This document shows positions 8,404-17,826 of a stretch of 64,000 nucleotides of DNA, piece by piece; the first letter of the stretch is position 1; each line of letters begins with the position of its first letter. The notes under the pieces are model-generated. The model saw only the letters and a program-made list of their open reading frames with translations, searched no databases and was not told where the DNA came from. Source of the DNA: Sphingomonas sp. (lineage in GTDB: Bacteria; Pseudomonadota; Alphaproteobacteria; Sphingomonadales; Sphingomonadaceae). The position numbers were made by a program, and so were the translations under genes. Location of the stretch: assembly GCA_017418975.1 (NCBI GenBank), contig JAFOMG010000011.1, forward strand, positions 558,001 through 622,000, in the 5' to 3' direction.

Positions 8404-11340
8404 TCAGTTGTTGCGGGTGCGACGGATCTCGTCGCGGACATTGTGGCCAAGGGCATCGGCGATCAGCGCGCCCTGCTCGGCCTGGTGGCGCTTCATCAGG
8501 CCGGTGGCGACCGCAGCGGCCGGCGCGCGGCCGGCATAGCGCGGACGCCGCACCTTGCACTTCGCCTCGGCCAGGCTGGCCTCGATGAAGGGCTCGACAA
8601 AGGTCCAATAGCCGTTGTTCTTCGGCTCTTCCTGCGCCCAGATCACTTCCTCGACATTGGCCATGCGCGCGATGCGCTTGGCCAGCGCCTCGCCCGGGAA
8701 GGGATAGAGCTGCTCGATGCGGACGATCGCGGTGTTCTGGTCGCCGGCCGCGTCGCGCGCCTCGATCAGGTCATAGGCGACCTTGCCGGTGCACAGCACC
8801 AGCCGCTTCACATCGGCATCGGCCGGCGCGCGCGGATCCGACAGGATGCGCATGAAGTGGCTGTCGCCCAGGAAATCCTCGGCCCTGGACACCGCCATCT
8901 TGTGGCGCAGCAGCGACTTGGGCGTCATCTGCACCAGCGGCTTGCGGAAGTTGCGGTGCATCTGGCGGCGCAGCAGGTGGAAATAGTTGGCCGGCGTCGT
9001 GATGTTGACGACCTGCATATTGTCTTCCGCGCAGAGCTGGAGATAGCGCTCCGGGCGCGCCGAGCTGTGCTCGGGGCCCTGGCCCTCATAGCCGTGCGGC
9101 AGCAGCATCACCAGGCCGTTGGCGCGCAGCCACTTGGCCTCGCCGGCGGCGATGAACTGGTCGATCATGATCTGCGCGCCGTTGGCGAAGTCGCCGAACT
9201 GCGCTTCCCACAGCACCAGCGTCTTCGGATCCGCGAGCGCATAGCCATATTCGAAGCCGAGCACGCCATATTCCGAGAGCGGGCTGTCGAGCACTTCGAA
9301 CGTGCCGTGCGGAATGGTGCTGAGCGGGATGTAGCGATGCTCGTCCCGCTGGTCGACCCAGACGGCGTGGCGCTGCGAGAAGGTGCCGCGGCCCGAATCC
9401 TGGCCGGACAGGCGCACGCCATAGCCTTCCGACAGCAGCGCGCCGAAGGCCAGCGCCTCGCCGGTCGCCCAGTCGAAATTCTCGCCGGAAGTGAACATCG
9501 CGCGCTTGGCATCGAGGACGCGGCCCAGCGTCTTGTGGATCTCGAGATCGGCGGGAACCTCGGTCAGCGTGCGGCCCAGGCTGTCGAACAGCTTCTTCTC
9601 GATGCCGGTGTCGACCGAGCGCCGCGCATTCTCGGTATCGGCAGGCGCCGACAGGCCCGACCAGCGGCCGCCGAACCAGTCCGCCTTGTTGGGGAGGTAC
9701 GACTTGCCGGCCTCGAACTCGCCTTCGAGCAGCAGGTTGAACTGCCTGGTGCGCTCGTCGACAAAGCCCTGGTCGATCACGCCCTCGCCGATCAGCTTGC
9801 GCGCATAGACCACGCTCACCGACGGATGCTGGCGGATCGCCTTGTACATCAGCGGCTGGGTGAACGAGGGCTCGTCGCCTTCATTGTGGCCGAAGCGGCG
9901 ATAGCACCACATGTCGATCACGACGTCGCGCTTGAAGGTCTGGCGGAACTCGATCGCCATCTTGCAGGCGAAGGTGACCGCTTCGGGATCGTCGCCATTG
10001 ACGTGGAAGATCGGCGCCTGGACGCCCTTGGCGACGTCCGAAGGATAGGGCGAGGAGCGCGCGAATTGCGGGCTCGTCGTGAAGCCGATCTGGTTGTTGA
10101 TCACGAAGTGCAGGCAGCCGCCGGTATTGTAGCCGCGAATGCCCGAGAAGCCGAGGCACTCCCACACGATGCCCTGGCCGGCAAAGGCCGCGTCGCCGTG
10201 CAGCAGCACGGGCAGCGAGCCGGTGTGCTGCTCCAGGTCGTTGGCGATCGTCTGGATCGCGCGGGTCTTGCCGAGCACCACCGGATCGGCGGCCTCCAGG
10301 TGCGAGGGATTGGCGACCAGCGACATATGGACGCTGATCCCGTCGAACTCGCGATCGGTGCTGGTGCCGAGGTGGTATTTCACGTCGCCCGAGCCGCCGA
10401 CGTCATCCGGGTTGGACGAGCCGCCCGAGAATTCGTGGAAGATCGCGCGGTACGGCTTCGACATCACATTGGCGAGCATGTTGAGCCGGCCGCGATGGGC
10501 CATGCCGTAGACGATCTCGCGCACGCCGAGCTGGCCGCCATATTTGATGATGGCTTCCATCGCCGGGATCATCGCTTCGCCGCCGTCGAGGCCGAAGCGC
10601 TTGGTGCCGACATATTTCTTGCCGCAGAACTTCTCCCACTCCTCGGCCTCGATGACCTTGGAGAGGATCGCCTTCTTGCCGTCCGGCGTGAACTGGATGG
10701 CCTTGTCCTTGCCTTCCATCCGGTCCTGGAGGAAGCGGCGCTCCTCGACATCGGCGATGTGCATGTATTCCAGGCCGACATTGCCGCAATAGTTCGCGCG
10801 CAGGATGTCGACGATCTCGCGGACGGTGGCCTTTTCCAGGCCGAGCGCGCCGCCGAGATAGATCGGGCGATCGAGATCGGCGCCGGTGAAGCCGTGATAT
10901 TCGGGCGTCAGGTCGGCCGGCACGTCCTGGCGGGCCAGGCCGAGCGGATCGAGCGTGGCGGCGAGGTGGCCGCGCACCCGGTAGGTGCGGATCAGCAGCA
11001 TCGCGCGGATCGAATCGCCGGCGGCGCGGGCGATGTCGGCTTCCGACGCGGCCGGGCCGGCGGGCTTGGCGGCAGGCGCAGCGCCGCCCTTGGCGGGCTT
11101 GGGCGCCGGCTCCATCTGGGTCGGGTCGAGACCGGCGGTGAGGGCATCCGTATCGGCGAGCGGCCAGCGCGGGTTCGCCCAGCTGGGGCCCGAGGCAGTG
11201 TTCTCGAGGCCCTCGAAGAATTGCTGCCACTGCGGCTCGATGCCCGTGGGATCCGCCTTGTAGCGGCGGTACAGCGTTTCAACGAAGGCGGGGCTCACCC
11301 CACCGGCAACCTGCTCGAAATCCAGGCCCTCATAGCCCAT
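8404..11340 (-). CDS. sucA: 2-oxoglutarate dehydrogenase E1 component
   Basis: Thiamine-diphosphate enzyme that decarboxylates 2-oxoglutarate and succinylates E2. 978 residues, the usual length for alphaproteobacteria. Seen: the N-terminal EPQWQQFF region, an Ala/Lys-rich linker near residue 90, [20 protein letters not shown] followed by the TPP-binding [12 protein letters not shown], and [10 protein letters not shown] in the transketolase-like half. The ATG at 11340 has GAGGA seven bases upstream; a GTG seven codons earlier lacks a site. A hairpin-repeat element separates it from sucD. Confidence 0.95.
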   Translation of the reverse strand: MGYEGLDFEQVAGGVSPAFVETLYRRYKADPTGIEPQWQQFFEGLENTASGPSWANPRWPLADTDALTAGLDPTQMEPAPKPAKGGAAPAAKPAGPAASEADIARAAGDSIRAMLLIRTYRVRGHLAATLDPLGLARQDVPADLTPEYHGFTGADLDRPIYLGGALGLEKATVREIVDILRANYCGNVGLEYMHIADVEERRFLQDRMEGKDKAIQFTPDGKKAILSKVIEAEEWEKFCGKKYVGTKRFGLDGGEAMIPAMEAIIKYGGQLGVREIVYGMAHRGRLNMLANVMSKPYRAIFHEFSGGSSNPDDVGGSGDVKYHLGTSTDREFDGISVHMSLVANPSHLEAADPVVLGKTRAIQTIANDLEQHTGSLPVLLHGDAAFAGQGIVWECLGFSGIRGYNTGGCLHFVINNQIGFTTSPQFARSSPYPSDVAKGVQAPIFHVNGDDPEAVTFACKMAIEFRQTFKRDVVIDMWCYRRFGHNEGDEPSFTQPLMYKAIRQHPSVSVVYARKLIGEGVIDQGFVDERTRQFNLLLEGEFEAGKSYLPNKADWFGGRWSGLSAPADTENARRSVDTGIEKKLFDSLGRTLTEVPADLEIHKTLGRVLDAKRAMFTSGENFDWATGEALAFGALLSEGYGVRLSGQDSGRGTFSQRHAVWVDQRDEHRYIPLSTIPHGTFEVLDSPLSEYGVLGFEYGYALADPKTLVLWEAQFGDFANGAQIMIDQFIAAGEAKWLRANGLVMLLPHGYEGQGPEHSSARPERYLQLCAEDNMQVVNITTPANYFHLLRRQMHRNFRKPLVQMTPKSLLRHKMAVSRAEDFLGDSHFMRILSDPRAPADADVKRLVLCTGKVAYDLIEARDAAGDQNTAIVRIEQLYPFPGEALAKRIARMANVEEVIWAQEEPKNNGYWTFVEPFIEASLAEAKCKVRRPRYAGRAPAAAVATGLMKRHQAEQGALIADALGHNVRDEIRRTRNN

Positions 11341-11356
11341 CGTCAATTCCTCAATC

Positions 11357-11446
11357 GTCACCCCGGCGAAAGCCGGGGTCCCAGGCCGATTGCACGGCCT
11401 AACCGCACGAGATCCGGCCCGGACCGGGTCCGGGGCCGGATGACGG
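11357..11446. repeat. Pair of GC-rich hairpins (REP-like) between sucD and sucA
   Basis: ACCCCGGC-GAAA-GCCGGGGT forms a perfect 8-bp stem at 11360-11379. A second longer GC stem follows at about 11414-11440 (TCCGGCCC ... GGGGCCGGA) and ends in ATGACGGC. In an operon such hairpins commonly stabilise or attenuate the mRNA rather than stop it. Confidence 0.6.
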
Positions 11447-11454
11447 CCTAGTTG

Positions 11455-12339
11455 TTAACCCTTGAGCACTTCCACAAGGGTCGAGCCCAGCTCGGACGGG
11501 CTGGCCGCGACGCGGATGCCCGCCTCTTCCATCTTGGCGATCTTCTCCTCGGCGCCGCCCTGGCCGCCCGAGACGATGGCGCCGGCATGGCCCATGCGGC
11601 GGCCCGGAGGCGCCGTGCGGCCCGCGATGAAGCCGGCCATCGGCTTCTTGCGGCCACGCTTGGCCTCGTCGATCAGGAACTGCGCGGCTTCCTCTTCGGC
11701 CGAGCCGCCGATCTCGCCGATCATGATCATCGACTGGGTCGCGTCGTCCGCGAGGAACAGCTCGAGCACGTCGATGAAGTTGGTGCCGTTGACGGGGTCG
11801 CCGCCGATGCCCACCGCGGTGGTCTGGCCCAGGCCGGCATTGGTGGTCTGGAACACCGCCTCATAAGTGAGGGTGCCCGAGCGCGAGACGACGCCCACCG
11901 AGCCCTTGGAGAAGATCGAGCCCGGCATGATGCCGATCTTGCACTCGCCCGGGGTCAGCAGGCCGGGGCAGTTCGGGCCGATCAGGCGCGACTTGGAACC
12001 CGAAAGCGCGCGCTTCACCTTGACCATGTCGAGCACCGGAATGCCCTCGGTGATGCAGACGATCAGCGGCACTTCGGCGTCGATCGCCTCGAGGATCGAG
12101 TCGGCGGCGAAGGGCGGCGGCACGTAGATGACCGAGGCGTCGGCGCCGGTCTTGGTGACGGCCTCGGCGACGGTGTCGAACACGGGCAGGCCGATATGCT
12201 CGGTGCCGCCCTTGCCGGGGGTCACGCCGCCGACCATCTGCGTCCCATAGGCGAGCGCCTGCTGGGTGTGGAAGGTGCCGGTCTCACCGGTCATCCCCTG
12301 GGTGATGACCTTGGTGTTCTTGTTGATCAGGATGCTCAT
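11455..12339 (-). CDS. sucD: Succinyl-CoA ligase alpha subunit
   Basis: Alpha subunit of the succinyl-CoA synthetase (ADP/GDP-forming), which carries the CoA site and the phospho-histidine. 294 residues. Seen: CoA-binding [11 protein letters not shown] near residue 12, [12 protein letters not shown], and the active-site H251 in [12 protein letters not shown]. The partner beta subunit gene sucC, normally directly upstream, is not here or elsewhere in the window. Its start is only 4 bp after the stop of an exported hypothetical protein. Confidence 0.95.
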   Translation of the reverse strand: MSILINKNTKVITQGMTGETGTFHTQQALAYGTQMVGGVTPGKGGTEHIGLPVFDTVAEAVTKTGADASVIYVPPPFAADSILEAIDAEVPLIVCITEGIPVLDMVKVKRALSGSKSRLIGPNCPGLLTPGECKIGIMPGSIFSKGSVGVVSRSGTLTYEAVFQTTNAGLGQTTAVGIGGDPVNGTNFIDVLELFLADDATQSMIMIGEIGGSAEEEAAQFLIDEAKRGRKKPMAGFIAGRTAPPGRRMGHAGAIVSGGQGGAEEKIAKMEEAGIRVAASPSELGSTLVEVLKG

Positions 12340-12343
12340 GCGT

Positions 12344-12939
12344 TCACTGGGCTCCAGGCGCTTTGGATTCGGTTGGGGAGGAGGAGCGCAGCACGACCCA
12401 GCCGCCATAGGCGGCGGCGGTCAGGCGAACGCTGTCTCGTGCGGAAGTGGCGACCGACGCGCCGACCGCGCTGGCGGTCGGCCGGGCGGTGAGGGGCACG
12501 CTATCCTCATTGGGGAGGACGACCTTGCGCGCGGCGAAATAATCGTCGTCGGACAGCGCGTGCCACAGCACGATGCAGCTGTCCCCGATCGGCACGCCGC
12601 TGGGCGCGGCGGTGGGCGGCATCAGATAGAGCTGGCCGCCGGCGATCCGGTAGATGGCGTTGGGCACCTGCGCGGCGGCGGGCGCGGGCAGCTTCTCCGC
12701 CTCGCCGCGCGTGGCGACCGTGCTGGCGCCGAGCGCGCGCCGCGCGGCGGCGGGGAGCGCGGCGAAGCCGACCGACTCCGCGACGCTCTTGCTCAGCCGC
12801 ACCGCGCCGTTGACGCAGGCCGCCTGGAACAGCGGCACCGGCTCGGCCGGCGCGGTGGGCGTAGCCTCCTGCGCGGCGGCGGGGGCGGCGGCGAGGGCGA
12901 GCAGGCCAGTCAGGACCCGCATCCTTTTCATGCGCTGGC

Positions 12940-12943
<4 letters not shown>
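12344..12943 (-). CDS. Exported protein of unknown function, coupled to sucD
   Basis: A 199-residue protein with a clear signal peptide (basic start, hydrophobic [15 protein letters not shown]). The mature part has two cysteines (ACVNG and DSCIVLW), which could form a disulfide, and a Ser/Ala-rich tail. I do not recognise the family. The start at 12943 overlaps the previous stop (ATGA), and its own stop is 4 bp before sucD, so it is translated within the mdh-sucD operon. Its role there is unknown. Confidence 0.7.
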
Positions 12944-14410
<1,467 letters not shown>

Positions 14411-14523
14411 CTATGGGTCTGGTTCAACCGGACACAGACGCGCGTACCGGCGCGCCGGTGAAAGCGGTGGCGGCTTAGGCCCATAATAGGAGAGTCGCAA
14501 CCCATGAAAGCGGAGGGCCGCGG

Positions 14524-14553
14524 AATATCTTTGCAACTAATTCGCAAATGCAA
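14524..14553 (-). promoter_or_regulatory. Putative sigma-70 promoter for mdh operon
   Basis: Reading the minus strand, TTGCAT (14548-14553) and GATATT (14524-14529) are 18 bp apart in an AT-richer patch, about 125 bp upstream of the mdh start. It is the only clear AT-rich segment in the 160-bp gap. No experimental support. Confidence 0.35.
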
Positions 14554-14561
14554 TAAGCAAC

Positions 14562-14852
14562 TTACGCCTCTTCGCGGGCATCGACATAGCGCCGTTCGCC
14601 CGTGGCGGGATTGAACCATACGACCACGAGCCGGCCACTCTCCTCGTCGAGAAAGCGTTCCGCGGTGGGCTGCCAGCCGGCCGCGTCGGGCGGCGTGCCG
14701 GCGCCGCGATAATGGAAGCGTTCGAACAGCGTGCCGAGCAGCAGCAGCCCGGCGGCGACCAGCATCGGCCAGGCGGTGGCGTCCCACAGCGTCATCGCGA
14801 CGGCGGCGGCGAACCAGAGCGCGGCCGCGACCGTCACGATCAGGCGGAGCAT
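14562..14852 (-). CDS. Small two-helix membrane protein of unknown function
   Basis: A 96-residue protein with two hydrophobic segments (residues about 4-20 and 28-42) and a cytoplasmic or periplasmic tail ending VVVWFNPATGERRYVDAREEA. No enzymatic motif. It starts 5 bp after the ybjQ stop on the same strand, so the two form a short operon ending just before the mdh promoter region. Confidence 0.65.
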   Translation of the reverse strand: MLRLIVTVAAALWFAAAVAMTLWDATAWPMLVAAGLLLLGTLFERFHYRGAGTPPDAAGWQPTAERFLDEESGRLVVVWFNPATGERRYVDAREEA

Positions 14853-14857
14853 CCCGA

Positions 14858-15187
14858 TCAGTCCAGCGGGGCCGGGTCGAGCACCACCGCCGTGCCATAG
14901 GCGACGACTTCGTTCATCGCCTGGGCGATCTCGCCCGAGTCGAAGCGCATCATCACGATCGCATTGGCGCCCATCGCATGGGCGTTGGCGACCATCCGGT
15001 CGATCGCGTGGCGACGGGCATCCTCGACCAGCCGCGTATATTCGGGGATCTCGCCGCCGACGATCGAGCGCAGCGAGGCGCTGATGTTGCCGCCGATGCC
15101 GCGGCTGCGGACGACGACGCCGAACACCTGCCCCAGGGTGCGGACGACGCTGTGGCCCGGAATATTCTCGGTAGTGGTGACGATCAT
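14858..15187 (-). CDS. YbjQ/UPF0145 family protein
   Basis: A 109-residue protein matching the YbjQ (heavy-metal-binding-domain-like, UPF0145) family along its whole length: MIVTTTENIPGHSVVRTLG, VRSRGIGGNISASLRSIVGGEI, YTRLVEDARRHAIDRM and GANAIVMMRFDSG. The fold is a beta-alpha pentamer in known structures; biochemical function is unsettled. The cysteines of classical metal sites are absent. It is divergent from the glycine-rich lipoprotein gene at 15290. Confidence 0.85.
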   Translation of the reverse strand: MIVTTTENIPGHSVVRTLGQVFGVVVRSRGIGGNISASLRSIVGGEIPEYTRLVEDARRHAIDRMVANAHAMGANAIVMMRFDSGEIAQAMNEVVAYGTAVVLDPAPLD

Positions 15188-15289
15188 GGTTCTACCCCGT
15201 GAGTCGATGGCGCCATCCTGCCGGTGCGCGGACGGATTGCCAAGCGCCGCGCCATGCTGATAGCTCTCCGCCCCGAACAGGGGGGCGGG

Positions 15290-15655
15290 ATGCACGGGAA
15301 GATCGATTTTTCGGTGCTCAAGGTGACGGCGGCGACTTCGGCGGCGCTGCTGGCGAGCGGCTGCGGGGGCGGCCAGCTGGTTGCGAACCAGCCGACCCAG
15401 CTGTGCGTCGACGCCGGCGGCCGGCGCATCGCCGATGCGAGCTGCGGCGGCGGGCGCGGCGGCGGCGGCCTGGGCGGGGGGCATGCCTATTATGTCGGCC
15501 GCGGCCAGCGCGTGCCCGAGATGGGCGAGGTCGCCCGGGGCGGCTCGATCCGGCCGAGCGCCGGCGTCTCCTATTCGAGCGCGAGCAGGGGCTCGGTGTC
15601 GCGCGGCGGCTTCGGGCGCTCGGCCGGCTTCCATGGCGGCTTCGGAGGCGGGTGA
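15290..15655 (+). CDS. Glycine-rich YgiB-like (DUF1190-like) lipoprotein
   Basis: A 121-residue protein. An N-terminal hydrophobic stretch leads to a lipobox-like LLASGC about residue 24, so it is probably a lipoprotein. A short conserved-looking core with CVDAGGRRIADASC follows, then a Gly/Ser/Arg-rich tail with FGGxG-like repeats. The gene directly precedes, and overlaps (TGATG), a YgiC-type ATP-grasp gene. That mirrors the ygiB-ygiC pair of enterobacteria, where the first gene codes for a small Gly/Ser-rich lipoprotein. The homology to YgiB is inferred from context, not from strong identity. Confidence 0.6.
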   Translation: MHGKIDFSVLKVTAATSAALLASGCGGGQLVANQPTQLCVDAGGRRIADASCGGGRGGGGLGGGHAYYVGRGQRVPEMGEVARGGSIRPSAGVSYSSASRGSVSRGGFGRSAGFHGGFGGG

Positions 15656-16797
15656 TGCGGCGCACCCCGGTCGCCCCGCGGCCGGACTGGCAGGCTCGGG
15701 TCGAGGCGCTGGGCCTCGTCTGGCACAGCATGGACGGCCGCCCCTATTGGGACGAAAGCGCCTGCTATCGCTTCAGCCTGAGGGAAATCGAGGAGATCGA
15801 GGCGGCGACCGCCGAGCTCTACCGGCTGTTCCTGGCGGCGGGCGAGCATGTCCTGGCCAACGACCTGCTCGGCAGCTTCGGCATCCCCGAGCCGGCCTGG
15901 GCCGCGATCCGGCGGGCCTGGGACGAAGAGCCGCCCGCGCTCAATTTCGGTCGCTTCGACCTTGGCTATACCGGCGACGGCCCGCCCCGGCTGTTCGAGT
16001 TCAACTGCGACACGCCGACCAGCCTGGTCGAGGCCGCGGTGATCCAGTGGGACTGGAAGGAAGCCGTCTTCCCCGCGCTGGACCAGTATAACGGCCTGCA
16101 CGAGAAGCTGGTCGCGCGATGGCGCGACATCGCGCCGCTGCTCCCGGGCGGCCATGTCCATTTCGCCCATGTCGCGGACGCTGCCGGCGAGGACACGGTC
16201 ACCATCGCCTATCTGCGCGACACGGCGCAGGCGGCCGGGCTCGCCACCGCCGCGATCCGCATGGAGGATATCGGCTGGAACCATGACGCACGGCGCTTCG
16301 TCGACCTGCGGGACCAGGTGATCGAGAACTGCTTTCACCTCTATCCCTGGGAATGGCTCCTCGCCGAGGACTTCGCGCCGGCATTGCTGGAGAGCCTGGG
16401 CGGCACGCGCTGGATCGAGCCGATCTGGAAGATGATCTGGAGCAACAAGGCGATCCTGCCGGTGCTCTGGGAGCTGTTCCCCGGCCATCCCAACCTGCTC
16501 CCCGCCGGCCGGCGCCGGCTGCCCGGCGGCGACCAGGTCGCCAAGCCGCTGCTCGGGCGCGAGGGCGCGAACGTCTCGATCCTGCGTGGCGGCGAAGTCG
16601 TCGCCGAGACCGGCGGGCGCTATGACGAGAGCGGCTGGATCTACCAGGCGCTCTATCTCCTGCGCGACTTCGGCGGCGGCTATCCGGTGATCGGCGCGTG
16701 GATCGTCGATGGCGAGCCCGCCGGCATGGGCATCCGCGAGGACGGCCTCATCACCGGCAACACCGCGCGCTTCGTGCCGCATGTGATTGAGGGCTGA
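15655..16797 (+). CDS. Glutathionylspermidine synthase-like ATP-grasp enzyme (YgiC family)
   Basis: A 380-residue protein similar to the C-terminal synthetase domain of glutathionylspermidine synthase. Seen: RPYWDESACYRF, LFEFNCDTPTSLVEAA (the metal/ATP-binding segment with E and N), IWKMIWSNKAILPVLWELFPGHPNLLPA, VAKPLLGREGANV and PVIGAWIVDGEPAGMGIREDG. The amidase half of GspS is absent, as in YgiC and YjfC. Family members form an amide bond at ATP expense; the substrate is unknown for this group. Start ATG overlaps the upstream stop. Confidence 0.85.
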   Translation: MRRTPVAPRPDWQARVEALGLVWHSMDGRPYWDESACYRFSLREIEEIEAATAELYRLFLAAGEHVLANDLLGSFGIPEPAWAAIRRAWDEEPPALNFGRFDLGYTGDGPPRLFEFNCDTPTSLVEAAVIQWDWKEAVFPALDQYNGLHEKLVARWRDIAPLLPGGHVHFAHVADAAGEDTVTIAYLRDTAQAAGLATAAIRMEDIGWNHDARRFVDLRDQVIENCFHLYPWEWLLAEDFAPALLESLGGTRWIEPIWKMIWSNKAILPVLWELFPGHPNLLPAGRRRLPGGDQVAKPLLGREGANVSILRGGEVVAETGGRYDESGWIYQALYLLRDFGGGYPVIGAWIVDGEPAGMGIREDGLITGNTARFVPHVIEG

Positions 16798-16801
16798 GCC
16801 C

Positions 16802-17209
16802 TCAGCCCTGGCCCGAAAGATCCTGGTAGAGCATCAGGGCATTGCCGTCGGGATCGTAGAAGGTGAGCAGCCGGACCATGCCGGGGATCTCCTGCGCCGG
16901 CCCGTCCTGGCGCACGCCGGCCGCATCGAGCGCCGCCTTGGCCGCGTCGAGATCGACCACGCCGAAAGTGAGCGTCGCGCCGCCGCCCTGGATCACCTTC
17001 TCGACCTGGGCGAGGCCGACCGTCACGCGCGCGACCGGGCTCTCGAACTCGCACCAGGCGATCTCGTCCATCCGGTAGAGAAGGTTCATGCCCAGCACGT
17101 CGCGATACCAGGCGATGCCGGCATCGAGATCGCGGACGTTGAGCGCGCAGGTGAGGCCGCCGTCAAAGCCGATGGCGGTGCGGGCGGGGGCTTCGAGCGT
17201 GGTAGCCAT
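16802..17209 (-). CDS. VOC/glyoxalase-fold protein
   Basis: A 135-residue protein with the two beta-alpha-beta-beta-beta modules of the vicinal-oxygen-chelate superfamily: GGLTCALNVRDLDAGIAWYRDVLGMNLLY in the first, VVDLDAAKAALDAAGV and LLTFYDPDGNALMLYQD in the second. The DPDGN motif and terminal Glu/Gln-like positions are typical. Substrate unknown. The ATG at 17209 has a GGAGAA site 5 bp upstream. It is divergent from a winged-helix regulator across a 61-bp gap, the layout of a regulator and its target. Confidence 0.85.
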   Translation of the reverse strand: MATTLEAPARTAIGFDGGLTCALNVRDLDAGIAWYRDVLGMNLLYRMDEIAWCEFESPVARVTVGLAQVEKVIQGGGATLTFGVVDLDAAKAALDAAGVRQDGPAQEIPGMVRLLTFYDPDGNALMLYQDLSGQG

Positions 17210-17234
17210 GTCGATTCTCCGACTCTTGAGTTCC

Positions 17235-17255
17235 ATTTGTATAGTCGATATGAAT
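17235..17255. promoter_or_regulatory. Imperfect palindrome between glyoxalase-fold gene and HTH regulator
   Basis: A 21-bp dyad: outer ATT...AAT, inner TAT...ATA, and G.C around the centre all match symmetrically, giving 14 of 20 paired positions. It sits in the 61-bp divergent gap. An operator for the neighbouring regulator is the simplest reading. Confidence 0.5.
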
Positions 17256-17270
17256 TTGGAGATGGAGTCA

Positions 17271-17810
17271 ATGCCCCCCGAACCCGTGCCGCTGCTGCGC
17301 ATGCTCGAGGCCAATCGCTGGGCGATTCCGGTGCTGGCGCTGCTGCATCGGGAGCAGGGCTCGCGCTTCGCGGTGATCGCGCGGTCATTCGGCCTGCCGC
17401 ACAACAGCCTGGCGCGCTGCCTCGTCCATCTGAAGGCGTGCGGCTGGGTGATTCCCAATCCCGGCCATGGCCACCCGCTGCGCCCCGAATATGTGCTGAC
17501 CGAAGCCGGGCTGGCGGCGGGCGCGCTGTGCGCACGGATCGAGGCGGCGCGGGCCCGGCTGAAGCTGGGGGCGGGCGACCTGCCGCGCTGGTCGCTGCCG
17601 CTGGTCGCCGGATTGAGCGCCGACTGGACGCGCTTCGGCGAGATCCAGGCGCGTCTCGCTCCGGTGACGCCGCGGGCGCTGTCGACCACGCTCAAGGCCG
17701 TGATCGACGAGGCCCTGGTGCGGCGGAAGCTGGAGGATCGCTATCCGCCGCTGCCGCTCTACGCGCTGACGGGCAAGGGCATGGATTTCGCGGCGGCAAT
17801 GGCGGGCTAG
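17271..17810 (+). CDS. Winged-helix regulator with two HxlR/MarR-like domains in tandem
   Basis: A 179-residue DNA-binding protein. Two copies of the same layout are visible: RWAIPVLALLHREQGSRF... LARCLVHLKACGWV ... YVLTEAGLAAG (about residues 13-85) and RWSLPLVAGLSADWTRFGEI ... LSTTLKAVIDEALV ... YALTGKGMDFA (about 103-175). Each has the RW-x-LP entry helix, recognition helix, and wing ending in Y-x-LT-xx-G, as in HxlR proteins, which normally act as dimers of single domains. An ATG at 17271 with GGAG nine bases before is preferred; ATG 17250 lies inside the palindrome. Ends 16 bp from the convergent GH2 gene. Confidence 0.7.
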   Translation: MPPEPVPLLRMLEANRWAIPVLALLHREQGSRFAVIARSFGLPHNSLARCLVHLKACGWVIPNPGHGHPLRPEYVLTEAGLAAGALCARIEAARARLKLGAGDLPRWSLPLVAGLSADWTRFGEIQARLAPVTPRALSTTLKAVIDEALVRRKLEDRYPPLPLYALTGKGMDFAAAMAG

Positions 17811-17826
17811 TGTTCGGGGAGAAGGG

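Noticed and set aside
7633..11451. A 1272-codon open frame on the plus strand opposite sucB/sucA
   Set aside because: It is a shadow of sucA in GC-rich DNA: composition is His/Arg/Asp-rich without domains, there is no ribosome site, and the minus strand has unmistakable 2-oxoglutarate dehydrogenase.
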